A DNA stretch of 20,392 nucleotides from DATMBL01 sp050735975 (GTDB lineage Bacteria; Desulfobacterota; Binatia; UBA9968). A program made the position numbers and the translations under genes. The notes under the pieces are model-generated. The model did no database searches and was not told the origin of the DNA. It was given only the letters and a program-made list of their open reading frames with translations. Each line of letters opens with the position of its first letter. The first letter of the stretch is position 1. The DNA lies in contig JBOHVS010000399.1 of the NCBI GenBank assembly GCA_050735975.1, forward strand, positions 1-20,392. Direction: 5' to 3'. This document shows, piece after piece, positions 1 through 6,477 of the stretch.

Positions 1-1
1 T

Positions 2-70
2 GCAAATGCTCGTCAAACATTGCAGGAGTACTTGGCACCTCCAGAGCAAAAAGACAAGAATGGTTCCTAA
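2..70 (+). other. possible C-terminal tail of an upstream gene (partial)
   Basis: The frame starting at base 2 is open for 22 codons to a TAA at 68-70. It gives a polar, charged tail (ends EQKDKNGS) that reads like a protein C-terminus. A second frame is also open to a TAG at 93-95, so the assignment is weak and no family is recognised. The stretch 71-187 holds no gene; an AGGAG at 171-175 precedes the ATG at 188. Confidence 0.22.
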
Positions 71-187
71 AGAGCGAGCCTTAGGCTCAAAGTAGTTTGG
101 ACCTTTTGGTTTTTGCTTGACGCAGAGTTGACCGTGGTCTAGCCTACACCTAGTGCCCCCGCCAAACTCATAGGAGTGTAATCAGAG

Positions 188-316
188 ATGCCGGTATTGC
201 AGTTCAAAGGAAAGACCGCGATTGAGTGCTATCACCACACGGTTCAGCATTACTCATTGGAATTCGACGCGAAGCTATCGGTCCTTCAGAAAGGCGAGAA
301 ACCCGGGATCATTTAA
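188..316 (+). pseudogene. N-terminal fragment resembling a type III-like adenine DNA methyltransferase (Mod)
   Basis: This is a 42-codon open frame, ATG at 188 and TAA at 314-316, with AGGAG about 12 nt upstream. Its start (MPVLQFKGKTAIECYHHT, then LEFDAKLSVL and KGEKPG) matches, from memory, the N-terminus of site-specific adenine DNA methyltransferases related to type III Mod proteins. Those normally continue with GEKPSL, an 'IEGDNL' block and the DPPYNTG catalytic motif. Here homology stops at GEKPG and the frame terminates at once, so the catalytic domain is missing and no methylation activity is possible. The 3' end overlaps the 3' end of the broken hicA gene on the other strand (309-316), which suggests a deletion or recombination junction at about 305-310. 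The family call is recognition from memory, not a search result. Confidence 0.6.
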
Positions 317-497
317 TCGGTGGAATTCCTAGGTCTTTGCATATCTTGCGGGCAAGATTATCGTTGATTTCGTTGTGGCGAGGGACAGAGGAGCGTTTAT
401 TCTAACTCGGACTATGCCACCATGAATGACGAGCACCCTCCCGCAAGAGATCACAGCCTTCGTCGCGAAGGTAGCGCAGCAATTCGCCACGCTTCAT
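309..497 (-). pseudogene. hicA: hicA mRNA interferase toxin, broken by an in-frame TAG
   Basis: Reading the minus strand from ATG at 497-495 gives MKRGELLRYLRDEGC, then GARHSWWHS, an in-frame TAG (404-402, codon 32). After the stop the same frame continues with RSSVPRHNEIND, LARKICKDLGIPPIK and TGA at 311-309, making 62 codons in total. Both halves match the HicA double-stranded-RNA-binding-like fold, including the catalytic-type His24 in the GxxHxxW segment, the SSVPRH strand and the C-terminal LARKICxDLGI helix. Its ATG overlaps the hicB TGA (ATGA, 494-497), the usual hicBA coupling with the antitoxin first. The single nonsense codon in an otherwise well-preserved frame indicates a recent inactivation or a base-call error. 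As read, the product is a 31-residue stub and should be non-toxic. Confidence 0.85.
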
Positions 498-706
498 AAA
501 ATGATTGGTTCTTCGTCGAATCCTTCCCCAGCCGCCTGAATGGCGTCCCGTCGATTGAAATCCAGGGCTTCCCTAAGGGTCACCTGCAAACTCTTAATCA
601 GCTCTTCCTTCGAGGCTTCCTGGCAATTGACGCCCGGCAGTTCCTCGATCCAACCGATCCACCACGCGCCATCCTTTTTAATCACAGCTGTATAGGCTTC
701 TTTCAT
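494..706 (-). CDS. hicB: HicB-family antitoxin
   Basis: A 70-residue protein with the HicB pattern: a Y-T-A-V-I strand, DGAWWIGWIEELPGVN (residues about 12-27), and the EEL..SL..TLREAL helix. In this family HicB binds and neutralises the HicA ribonuclease and often represses its own operon. The chosen ATG at 706-704 has GGAG 8 nt upstream; an open extension to 844 lacks family resemblance and a ribosome site. This short form has only the degenerate RNase H-like fold and no obvious extra DNA-binding domain. Its TGA overlaps the hicA start by four bases (ATGA). Because hicA carries a stop codon, this gene appears to be an orphaned antitoxin. It lies 143 nt downstream of the MFS gene on the same strand but has a plausible promoter of its own. 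Confidence 0.85.
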   Translation of the reverse strand: MKEAYTAVIKKDGAWWIGWIEELPGVNCQEASKEELIKSLQVTLREALDFNRRDAIQAAGEGFDEEPIIL

Positions 707-733
707 GTCGATGTCTCCATTCTTTTTAGCTCT

Positions 734-763
734 ATAGTACCACCTGCCAATCGAAGCCGGCAA
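734..763 (-). promoter_or_regulatory. candidate sigma70-type promoter of hicBA
   Basis: On the minus strand TTGCCG (763-758) is followed after 18 nt by TACTAT (739-734), with a TGG just before the -10. The predicted start lies about 20 nt ahead of the hicB ATG. Both hexamers are 4/6 matches to consensus. The call rests on motif and position only. Confidence 0.4.
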
Positions 764-849
764 TGGGCGAAAATCACGGGATTGTCGAAAAGAAATCAAA
801 GTGTTGAAGGGATTGGAAGGCATTCCTGGTGAAGAATCAACCAACTCTC

Positions 850-2046
850 TTATGCTCTTTTCCCCAGCAAGCGGTAAAAAAGCGTCGTCGTGACGATCAA
901 CGAGAGCCCGGCGGTGAGCGCGAGGCCGAGGGATGCGCCGAAGATCGTGGCGAAGGCGCCCATCACGATGGAGCCCACGGAGCGCATTCCCTGGTCCATA
1001 TTAAAGACGCTCATCACTCGTCCGAGCAACTCGCGCGGCGCGTCGATCTGAATGATTACCCGGCTTATAGTGCGAAAACTGACCTGTCCTGCCCCCACCA
1101 GAGCGAGTAGCACGACCGACAACCAGAAAATGGATGATGCGCAAAATAGCGCGAGAAAAATAGGTGTAACGGTGGTTGCGATCCACAACAGTTTCGCTCT
1201 GTTCCACCGTTCTCCCACTGAGGCAAGAAATGTTAGGCAAGCAATGGCTCCCACTCCCGGCGCGGCCATGAGCAATCCCAGCCCCTCGGGACCGACTTCG
1301 AGAACCTCCTTGGCGAAGACCGGAAGAAATCTCTGGTAAGTGACGATAAAAATGCTGAACGTGTAGGCGGCAATGATGCTGCTCAGAATCAATGGAGAAT
1401 TCCAAACATACTGGAAGCCTTCTTTGAATTCACGCAGGAAGTCCTGATCCGGATTGGGCGCTCTTTCGTCATTCAAGCGGATAAACCCCAGTCCAACCGC
1501 CGCAAGGATTAGGCTGGCGGCAAACACCCAATAACAACCACCTACTCCTATCAATAGAATCAGAACGCCCCCCAGGGAGGGTCCGACGATCCGGGCGAAG
1601 TTGAAACCGATCGTGTAAAGCGAGACCGCGTTCATTAAATGCTCGCGCGGAACCAGCTCTGCGAGAATCGACTGAGACGCGGAGGGGTTTACGGCCCGAA
1701 TGGAGCCGAAAAGAACCTCTAAAGCAAGCAGATGCCAAAACTCGAGGGCTCCAAAGGTGTAAAGGGCGAGAAAAATCAAAACAGGAAAGGCCGACAGGAA
1801 TTCAATCAGAACCAACAGGCGCTTGCGGTCGTAGCGATCGACCAGCACGCCGCCAAGCGCGCCTAGCATCAGACGGGGCGCCGCGCCGCATAGCCCGAGG
1901 ATGCCCAATGCCATGGCCGACCCCGTAATCTCATAGGCGATCCAGTAGAGCGCGACTTCCTGGATGAAGTGGCCTACGGACGCGAGCAGATCGCTGGACC
2001 AGAAAAGCGCATAGTCTCGGTAGCGCAGGGAGTGAAATATGCGAAT
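850..2046 (-). CDS. MFS exporter, MFS_3/EntS-like family, probable ATT start
   Basis: A 398-residue, roughly 12-TM inner-membrane transporter of the MFS_3 (enterobactin-exporter-like, 'transmembrane secretion effector') group, probably a proton-driven exporter of a small molecule; the substrate is unknown. Loop 2-3 motif A is GGVLVDRYDRKR (about 65-76), followed by a membrane-spanning repeat with VGPSLGG. The first ATG is at 1914, but that would remove TM1. The frame stays open to a TAA upstream and encodes RDYALFWSSDLL, ALYWIAYEITGS and then MALGILG. This aligns without gaps over 42 residues with RDFRLVWISSVL...YEISGSPFQLGLTG of the second MFS_3 gene at 12060-13313. The only start close to a ribosome site is ATT at 2046-2044, with AGGAG 9 nt upstream. 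It follows the RelE-type toxin gene by 24 nt and may share its transcript. Confidence 0.85.
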   Translation of the reverse strand: MRIFHSLRYRDYALFWSSDLLASVGHFIQEVALYWIAYEITGSAMALGILGLCGAAPRLMLGALGGVLVDRYDRKRLLVLIEFLSAFPVLIFLALYTFGALEFWHLLALEVLFGSIRAVNPSASQSILAELVPREHLMNAVSLYTIGFNFARIVGPSLGGVLILLIGVGGCYWVFAASLILAAVGLGFIRLNDERAPNPDQDFLREFKEGFQYVWNSPLILSSIIAAYTFSIFIVTYQRFLPVFAKEVLEVGPEGLGLLMAAPGVGAIACLTFLASVGERWNRAKLLWIATTVTPIFLALFCASSIFWLSVVLLALVGAGQVSFRTISRVIIQIDAPRELLGRVMSVFNMDQGMRSVGSIVMGAFATIFGASLGLALTAGLSLIVTTTLFYRLLGKRA

Positions 2047-2060
2047 GGGATGGTTCTCCT
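2044..2060 (-). promoter_or_regulatory. Shine-Dalgarno and ATT start that set the MFS_3 N-terminus
   Basis: On the minus strand AGGAG (2060-2056), nine bases and ATT (2046-2044) form a normally spaced initiation site whose codon is ATT instead of ATG. No ATG, GTG or TTG occurs between the upstream in-frame TAA and the ATG at 1914. ATT starts are known but rare (infC is the textbook case). Confidence 0.5.
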
Positions 2061-2070
2061 GACCGGGATT

Positions 2071-2400
2071 TTACTTTCGACGCCGGACGGGCTTGGATTT
2101 TGCGCGTTCTATCGGCCTCCCCCGCTGCAATCGCTCGGCAAGTTTTTCGTAGACCTCTTGTCGGTGGCCCACCGCGAAGATCCGGATGATCCGTTTGTCT
2201 CGAGTAACGTCATAAACGATGCGGAACCGTCTAACCCGATATTTCCAAAGTCCCTCGAGTTCCCGCAAGAGGGTTTCGCCGGAGAACGGATGTAAACTTA
2301 GCGACCGGAGGGCATGCTTTACGCTGCGCTTGAGATCCGGAGGGAGATGTCGGATAACTTCAGCGACGTGAGGCGGAATATCCAGCCGAAAACCGGCCAT
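2071..2400 (-). CDS. RelE/ParE-family toxin of a type II toxin-antitoxin pair
   Basis: A 109-residue basic protein. It has an N-terminal helical hairpin (PPHVAEVIRHLPPDLKRSVK), the LL.ELEGLWKYRVRRFRIVYD strand block (about 43-64) and the IIRIFAVGHRQEVYEKL C-terminal strand-helix of the RelE/ParE superfamily. Members are ribosome-dependent mRNA endonucleases (RelE) or gyrase poisons (ParE); the sequence alone does not decide which. The Arg-rich C-terminal tail (KSKPVRRRK) is extra to the core fold. Its ATG at 2400-2398 shares one base with the antitoxin TAA (TAATG), a coupling typical of these pairs. All core strands are present, so it appears intact. The MFS gene begins 24 nt beyond its stop. 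Confidence 0.85.
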   Translation of the reverse strand: MAGFRLDIPPHVAEVIRHLPPDLKRSVKHALRSLSLHPFSGETLLRELEGLWKYRVRRFRIVYDVTRDKRIIRIFAVGHRQEVYEKLAERLQRGRPIERAKSKPVRRRK

Positions 2401-2693
2401 TACCGTTTCCGCCGCTTGGGGCGATGAAGAGGTTCACTGAAAACGTCCTCGAAGGACAGACCCTTTTTTCTCTTTGAGTAGAAGCTCTTGCTGCGTTGAA
2501 TCTGATCCAATAAAGAAAGATCGCTCAAGACCTCAAGGCTCTCTTTCAAGCGCGCATATTCGGCATAATTCACCAACACCGCGGCCGGCTTTCCTTTACG
2601 GGTGACCACGATCTCCTCTTCTCTTTCCTCGACTCCAGAAACAAGTTCGGGTAGCCGTGTTTTGACTTCGGAAATAGGTAGAGTCTTGGACAT
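2400..2693 (-). CDS. Phd/YefM-family antitoxin
   Basis: A 97-residue protein. Residues 1-55 match the Phd/YefM DNA-binding antitoxin domain: LPISEVKTRLPELV, then EEEIVVTRKGKPAAVLVNYAEYARLKESLEVL. The C-terminal part (about 60-97, with FEDVF and a basic RPKRRKR end) would be the toxin-binding tail. In this family the protein neutralises the RelE/ParE partner and represses the operon by binding palindromes near the promoter. The start at 2693 was chosen because GGAGGAG lies 8 nt upstream; an in-frame ATG at 2720 falls inside the presumed operator and has no ribosome site. It overlaps the toxin start by one base. A strong promoter and a short palindrome lie immediately upstream. Confidence 0.88.
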   Translation of the reverse strand: MSKTLPISEVKTRLPELVSGVEEREEEIVVTRKGKPAAVLVNYAEYARLKESLEVLSDLSLLDQIQRSKSFYSKRKKGLSFEDVFSEPLHRPKRRKR

Positions 2694-2714
2694 TTTATCG
2701 GCACTCCTCCGATT

Positions 2715-2730
2715 GACCAAAAAACTGGTC
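2715..2730. promoter_or_regulatory. palindromic operator candidate of the Phd-RelE operon
   Basis: GACCA (2715-2719) and TGGTC (2726-2730) form a perfect 5-bp inverted repeat around AAAAAC. It sits just downstream of the -10 box at 2738-2743, over the predicted transcription start, where a Phd/YefM repressor would be expected to bind. Family knowledge supports autoregulation; the site itself is inferred. Confidence 0.42.
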
Positions 2731-2737
2731 TAACGTA

Positions 2738-2766
2738 AAAGTAGCGGTTTGGGTGTTGGGTGTCAA
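2738..2766 (-). promoter_or_regulatory. promoter of the Phd-RelE (and possibly MFS) operon
   Basis: On the minus strand a perfect TTGACA (2766-2761) is followed after exactly 17 nt by TACTTT (2743-2738). The predicted start near 2731 leaves a leader of about 38 nt before the antitoxin ATG at 2693. Confidence 0.6.
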
Positions 2767-2897
2767 GAAACAGAAGAGCATCGGCTGCCGGGATAAATAA
2801 AAACCACAGGAAGTGATAACCGAGAATGTAGGAGTGTTGACAGCGGAGCTATTTCAGATTACCGCTAGGTTCTATAAAAATTTTATGAAGGAGCGAA

Positions 2898-3893
2898 ATG
2901 GAGGTGAGCTACGATGATCGCAGCGTAAAACCGATGAGCGCGAGCCTGATGCGGGCGCGGATTGCGACGAAGATTTTGGCCGGGCTCTACGAGGATGTGC
3001 CGACGATGTTGACCAGCGCCATTCGCTTGATGGTGGAACTGCCGGGAGGCTCGGCATCGTCCGGTCCGCCTTATCCATTCACGATCGGTGTTAGCCCGGC
3101 CTGGTGCAGCGGCGTGGAAGGCGCGCGACTCGTCGGGACCGGTAAGCTCGATCTCGTCTGGCTGAATCCATCGATCATTCCAACGATGGCGTATCAAGGC
3201 AAAGGACCTTTTCGCAGGAAATATCCGCTCCGAGCTTTGGCGGTCTTCCCGTCCTGGGATCGGCTGGTGATTGCGGTGTCGCCAAAATTAGGCGTGCGGA
3301 CGATGGAAGAACTGATTGAGAAGAGGCCCAAGATGAACGTCTCGATAGCCGTGAACGACTGTGTGGACTTCGCGATCAAAGCGCTGTTGAAGGCCCATGG
3401 AATCTCACAGAGAGGTTTTATCGAATGGGGCGGAACGGTGGACGAGGTTGCGCGGCCAAGCAATCCCAACAGGCGGGAAGGAATCATCTCCGGCGATCTT
3501 CATATGGTCATCGACGAGGGGATGGATTCGTGGGGCGATGTAGCGGTCGAGCACGGCATGGTCTTTTTGCCATATTCCGAGAAGGTTCTGAAGAAGCTTG
3601 AGAATTATGGCTTCCAACGCGCCCGGCTCGATCATGGCAGGATTGCCGGAATCAATGATCCAACCACAGTGGTCGATTTCAGCGGCTGGCCCATCGTGGT
3701 CCACGAAAAATTCCCTGATGATCTTGCCTACCACATCGCGGGCGTCTTGGATCGCATTCGTGAAGAGATTCCCTATGACGCCTCTGAGACGCCGTCGATG
3801 ACATCTCTCTGCACAAGTACCGAGGCGGGACCGCTGGATTTTCCGCTGCATCCGGGGGCGGAGAAATACTATCGCGAGAAGGGTTATCTATAG
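2898..3893 (+). CDS. TAXI-family (TRAP-associated) solute-binding protein without signal peptide
   Basis: A 331-residue protein of the TAXI/TRAP solute receptor type: GGSASSGPPYPFTIGV with a nearby ARLVGTGKLDLVWLNPS block (about 50-95), then LAVFPSWDRLVIAVSPKLGVRTMEELIEKRP (two fragments of the canonical lobe), and a C-terminal AYHIAGVLDRIREEIPYD helix. Classic family members are periplasmic receptors delivering organic acids or amino acids to a TRAP permease. Here the N-terminus (MEVSYDDRSVKPMSASL) is polar and an in-frame TGA sits at 2886-2888, so no signal sequence can be added. There is no permease gene in the window. AAGGAG lies 4-5 nt before the ATG. A perfect TTGACA at 2837-2842 lies upstream but lacks a well-spaced -10. 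A cytoplasmic ligand-binding or enzymatic role is possible; the ligand is unknown. Confidence 0.75.
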   Translation: MEVSYDDRSVKPMSASLMRARIATKILAGLYEDVPTMLTSAIRLMVELPGGSASSGPPYPFTIGVSPAWCSGVEGARLVGTGKLDLVWLNPSIIPTMAYQGKGPFRRKYPLRALAVFPSWDRLVIAVSPKLGVRTMEELIEKRPKMNVSIAVNDCVDFAIKALLKAHGISQRGFIEWGGTVDEVARPSNPNRREGIISGDLHMVIDEGMDSWGDVAVEHGMVFLPYSEKVLKKLENYGFQRARLDHGRIAGINDPTTVVDFSGWPIVVHEKFPDDLAYHIAGVLDRIREEIPYDASETPSMTSLCTSTEAGPLDFPLHPGAEKYYREKGYL

Positions 3894-3911
3894 GCCGTCC
3901 ATAAAGCCCCA

Positions 3912-3954
3912 CCTGCTTCCTGTCTGCGTGCGACGCACAGGCAGGCGTTGCGCT
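3912..3954. repeat. 43-bp intergenic repeat, copy 1
   Basis: This segment, beginning CCTGCTTCCTGTCTGCGTGC, is identical over all 43 bases to 11994-12036. It contains the palindrome GTGCGACGCAC (3928-3938) inside a longer imperfect inverted repeat. Weaker similarity continues about 16 bases further (CTCGCTCCA-type end). Both copies start within 25 nt of the TAG of a plus-strand gene, with GGCCGT-like sequence right after the stop. Confidence 0.85.
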
Positions 3955-4006
3955 TGATCGATTCGCTCCAACGTACTGACATAAGTACGCCTCCGCTCAT
4001 CGATCA
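3955..4006. repeat. nested inverted repeat in the convergent spacer
   Basis: TGATCGAT (3955-3962) pairs with ATCGATCA (3999-4006), and inside it CGTACT (3972-3977) pairs with AGTACG (3984-3989) around a 6-nt loop. It directly follows the 43-bp repeat and may be part of the same element. The rest of the spacer to 4174 has only a weak open frame with no recognisable protein and no clear terminator. Confidence 0.5.
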
Positions 4007-4174
4007 TCGCGCGCCTTGCATCTGGGCGCTTTCTGACCGGCCTGTAAACACTGTCGAAGTGCTTGAAAGCGCAGGGCACCAAACTGGCGACGCTTACTGG
4101 AGCGTGATGGAAATCGAGGCGCTACGTCTCCGGAATCTCGGCCAGCTCGAAACGCGATCTGTAAACTCAAACAA

Positions 4175-6463
4175 CTAACTCGCCTTGCTCGTCTTCCCCA
4201 GCGCCTGCAATCCTGCTAGCACCCGCTTCGGGGTGAACGGAGCTTCGCGCAGCCGCACGCCGACGGCGTCGAAGACGGCGTTGGCGATGGCCGCCGGTAT
4301 GGGTACTATCGACGGCTCGCCGGCGCCCAGTGGCGCCATCTCCGGGCGATTGATCAGCACGATCTCGAGTTCCGGCACGTCGGCAAATTTGAGGATCGGA
4401 TAACTGTTCCAATCGAGGCTCGTGACGCCATTCGCGTTGAATGTGACTTCCTCCAAAAGCGCGCGGCTTACGCCTTGGATAATGTTCCCCTCGACCTGAT
4501 TCCTAACGCCGTCAGGATTGACAATGAGACCGCAGTCGTGGGAGCAAACGATGCGCTTCACCATGACTTGACCGGTGGATTTATTTACTTCCACTTCAGC
4601 CACCGCGGCGACATAGGCGTTGGCCCGCCGTGCCAGCGCGACACCCCTTCCGTTGGCGATGCTTCCGCCGGACGCCGGCGCAGGCGAGGGCCGCTTCTCC
4701 CATTTGGCTTTATCGGCAGCGACCTTCAAGCATTCGCTGCCCCGTTTATTATGGGTTAGGTGACGCTGTCTGAATTCCACCGGATCCGTTCGCAGATCGG
4801 CGGCGATCTCATCCAACAAAGATTCGCTGGCGAAACAACGCGCAGGGTCGCCGGGAGCCCGAAGATTACTGGTGCGCAAGGGAATAGGCTCTGGAAAATG
4901 CCAGGGGATATGTTCGGCGACGATTCTTTGATTCGGCACAGCATAGATCTCTCCGCTACCCTGGGTGCCGTTGGGCGAGCCGGGATTGGTCGGCTTGATA
5001 CCGATCTGGAGAGAAGCGAGAAGCGGGGTGGCGCCCGAAGCGGTCCAGGGGAAGCCGTAATCGACGAAATCCCAGGCGATGAGCTTGCCGTCGCCGTCGA
5101 TAGCTGCTTTCACTTCGTCTAATTGTGCCGGGCCTTTCGGTTCCCAGCCGTGCTCGTCTTGCCGCGACCACTGCACGCGCACGGGCGCGCCGGCCGCGCG
5201 TGACAGCAGTGCCGCGTCTTCCGCGCCATCGTCGGTGCTCATGCGGCCGTAGGAGCCGGAGGCCTCGTGGTAGATGATGCGAACGTTACGCTCCGGGATA
5301 TTTAATAGCTTCGCGATTGTGCCGCGCGTTCTAAACGGCCCCTGTGGACCCGACCAGATAGTGGCTTTGTCCCCTTTTACATCCGCCACAGCGCAGGAGG
5401 GACCAATCATGCCATGCATCTGAAAGGGCCAGCGGTAGGTGGCTTGATACGATTTCTTTGCTTGACTGAACGCCGAGCTCAAGTTGCCTTTGTCCACTGG
5501 TTTTGCGGAACGCACGGGTTTGGTGTTTTTTAGATAGGCGAAGAGCTCGTCGGGAGTTGCCGGCATTTTGGTCGTCGGCTTGGACCAGCTGACTTTGAGC
5601 GCCTGGGCGGCTTGGATTGCCGCCCATTCCGTTTCCGCGACGACGCCGACGAATTTCCCCTCTCGAACGATCATGACGACGCCCCGAACGTGCCGGATGG
5701 AGTCTCGGTCAATGCTGGCGGGTTCGGTATTGATTACCGGAGGTCGAACAACTCTTCCGTGGAGCATCCCTGGAATTCGTACGTCATGCACATAGTTATG
5801 CTCACCGGTAACTTTTGCCGGTAGCTCGACCCGTGGCACCGAAGTGCCAACGATTTTGTAGCTCTTGGGATCTTTAGCCTTTATCTCGGGCGCGACTTTC
5901 ATGTTCCAGCCCGTACCTGTTGCGGTGATCCTGCTGTTGAAGCGTTTGCCACCGATGAGCTGGCCATAAGAAACCTTTTTCGAGGCATCGCCGATGACGC
6001 TCACGACGCCGTTCTGCACTGTCAATTTGTCAACCGGCGCGCCGAGCCGAGCGGCGGCGAGCTTGAGCAGCTCATACCGCGCCGCTGCCGCCGCTTGCCT
6101 GACTTGCGGGCCAGCGCGCTCGATGGTCCGGCTTCCCACCGTCGATCCCTGTTCGATGGTCTTTGCGGTGTCGCCGGAATCCAGCTTAACCCGATGGAAC
6201 GGAACGTCCAGCTCCTCCGCGATGATCTGGGCCAGAGCAGTTTGAATACCGGTGCCGATTTCAACTTTGCTGGTGTAGAAGGTCACTGTGCCGTCGGGAC
6301 TGATCGCGATCCAGGAATCCAACGACTGCGGATCGATATCCCCGGAAGGCAGGGTCGCGAATTGGGCGAAGACCTTTCCTGTCGGAGGAAAGAGATTGAA
6401 GCTGACGATCAGCGCGCCGGTTCCTTTGAGGAATTGCCTGCGGGAAACTGTTTGTGTCTTCAT
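4175..6463 (-). CDS. molybdopterin-binding subunit of a periplasmic xanthine dehydrogenase-family enzyme (IorB-like)
   Basis: A 762-residue large subunit of the xanthine oxidase/aldehyde dehydrogenase superfamily, closest by architecture to isoquinoline 1-oxidoreductase beta (IorB). These enzymes hydroxylate aldehydes or N-heteroaromatics at a molybdenum centre. The N-terminus carries a Tat signal, SRRQFLKGTGALIVSF (about 7-22), so the folded enzyme should be exported. Further landmarks are GIQTALAQIIAEELDV (about 76-91), the GSYGRM and QGSGEIY segments, the HDCGLIVNPDGV block, and LGAGEPS near residue 713, whose Glu is the usual active-site base. The ATG at 6463 is preceded by GGGAGGAGG; the open frame upstream to 6826 overlaps the small-subunit gene and is not used. 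It starts 14 nt after the small-subunit stop, so the two form an operon. The cytochrome c subunit often found with IorB-like enzymes is absent. Substrate unknown. Confidence 0.9.
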   Translation of the reverse strand: MKTQTVSRRQFLKGTGALIVSFNLFPPTGKVFAQFATLPSGDIDPQSLDSWIAISPDGTVTFYTSKVEIGTGIQTALAQIIAEELDVPFHRVKLDSGDTAKTIEQGSTVGSRTIERAGPQVRQAAAAARYELLKLAAARLGAPVDKLTVQNGVVSVIGDASKKVSYGQLIGGKRFNSRITATGTGWNMKVAPEIKAKDPKSYKIVGTSVPRVELPAKVTGEHNYVHDVRIPGMLHGRVVRPPVINTEPASIDRDSIRHVRGVVMIVREGKFVGVVAETEWAAIQAAQALKVSWSKPTTKMPATPDELFAYLKNTKPVRSAKPVDKGNLSSAFSQAKKSYQATYRWPFQMHGMIGPSCAVADVKGDKATIWSGPQGPFRTRGTIAKLLNIPERNVRIIYHEASGSYGRMSTDDGAEDAALLSRAAGAPVRVQWSRQDEHGWEPKGPAQLDEVKAAIDGDGKLIAWDFVDYGFPWTASGATPLLASLQIGIKPTNPGSPNGTQGSGEIYAVPNQRIVAEHIPWHFPEPIPLRTSNLRAPGDPARCFASESLLDEIAADLRTDPVEFRQRHLTHNKRGSECLKVAADKAKWEKRPSPAPASGGSIANGRGVALARRANAYVAAVAEVEVNKSTGQVMVKRIVCSHDCGLIVNPDGVRNQVEGNIIQGVSRALLEEVTFNANGVTSLDWNSYPILKFADVPELEIVLINRPEMAPLGAGEPSIVPIPAAIANAVFDAVGVRLREAPFTPKRVLAGLQALGKTSKAS

Positions 6464-6477
6464 CGTGCGCCTCCTCC

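Noticed and set aside
2837..2878. TTGACA (2837-2842) and TATAAA (2873-2878) as a promoter for the TAXI gene
   Set aside because: The spacing between them is 30 nt, far outside the 16-18 nt range, and no other -10 fits either box.
3948..4178. 76-codon plus-strand frame after the 43-bp repeat
   Set aside because: It begins inside a repeat, has no ribosome site and no recognised family. Its later part (GDAYWSVMEIEALRLRNLGQ) looks slightly protein-like and might be a gene remnant, but I cannot support it.
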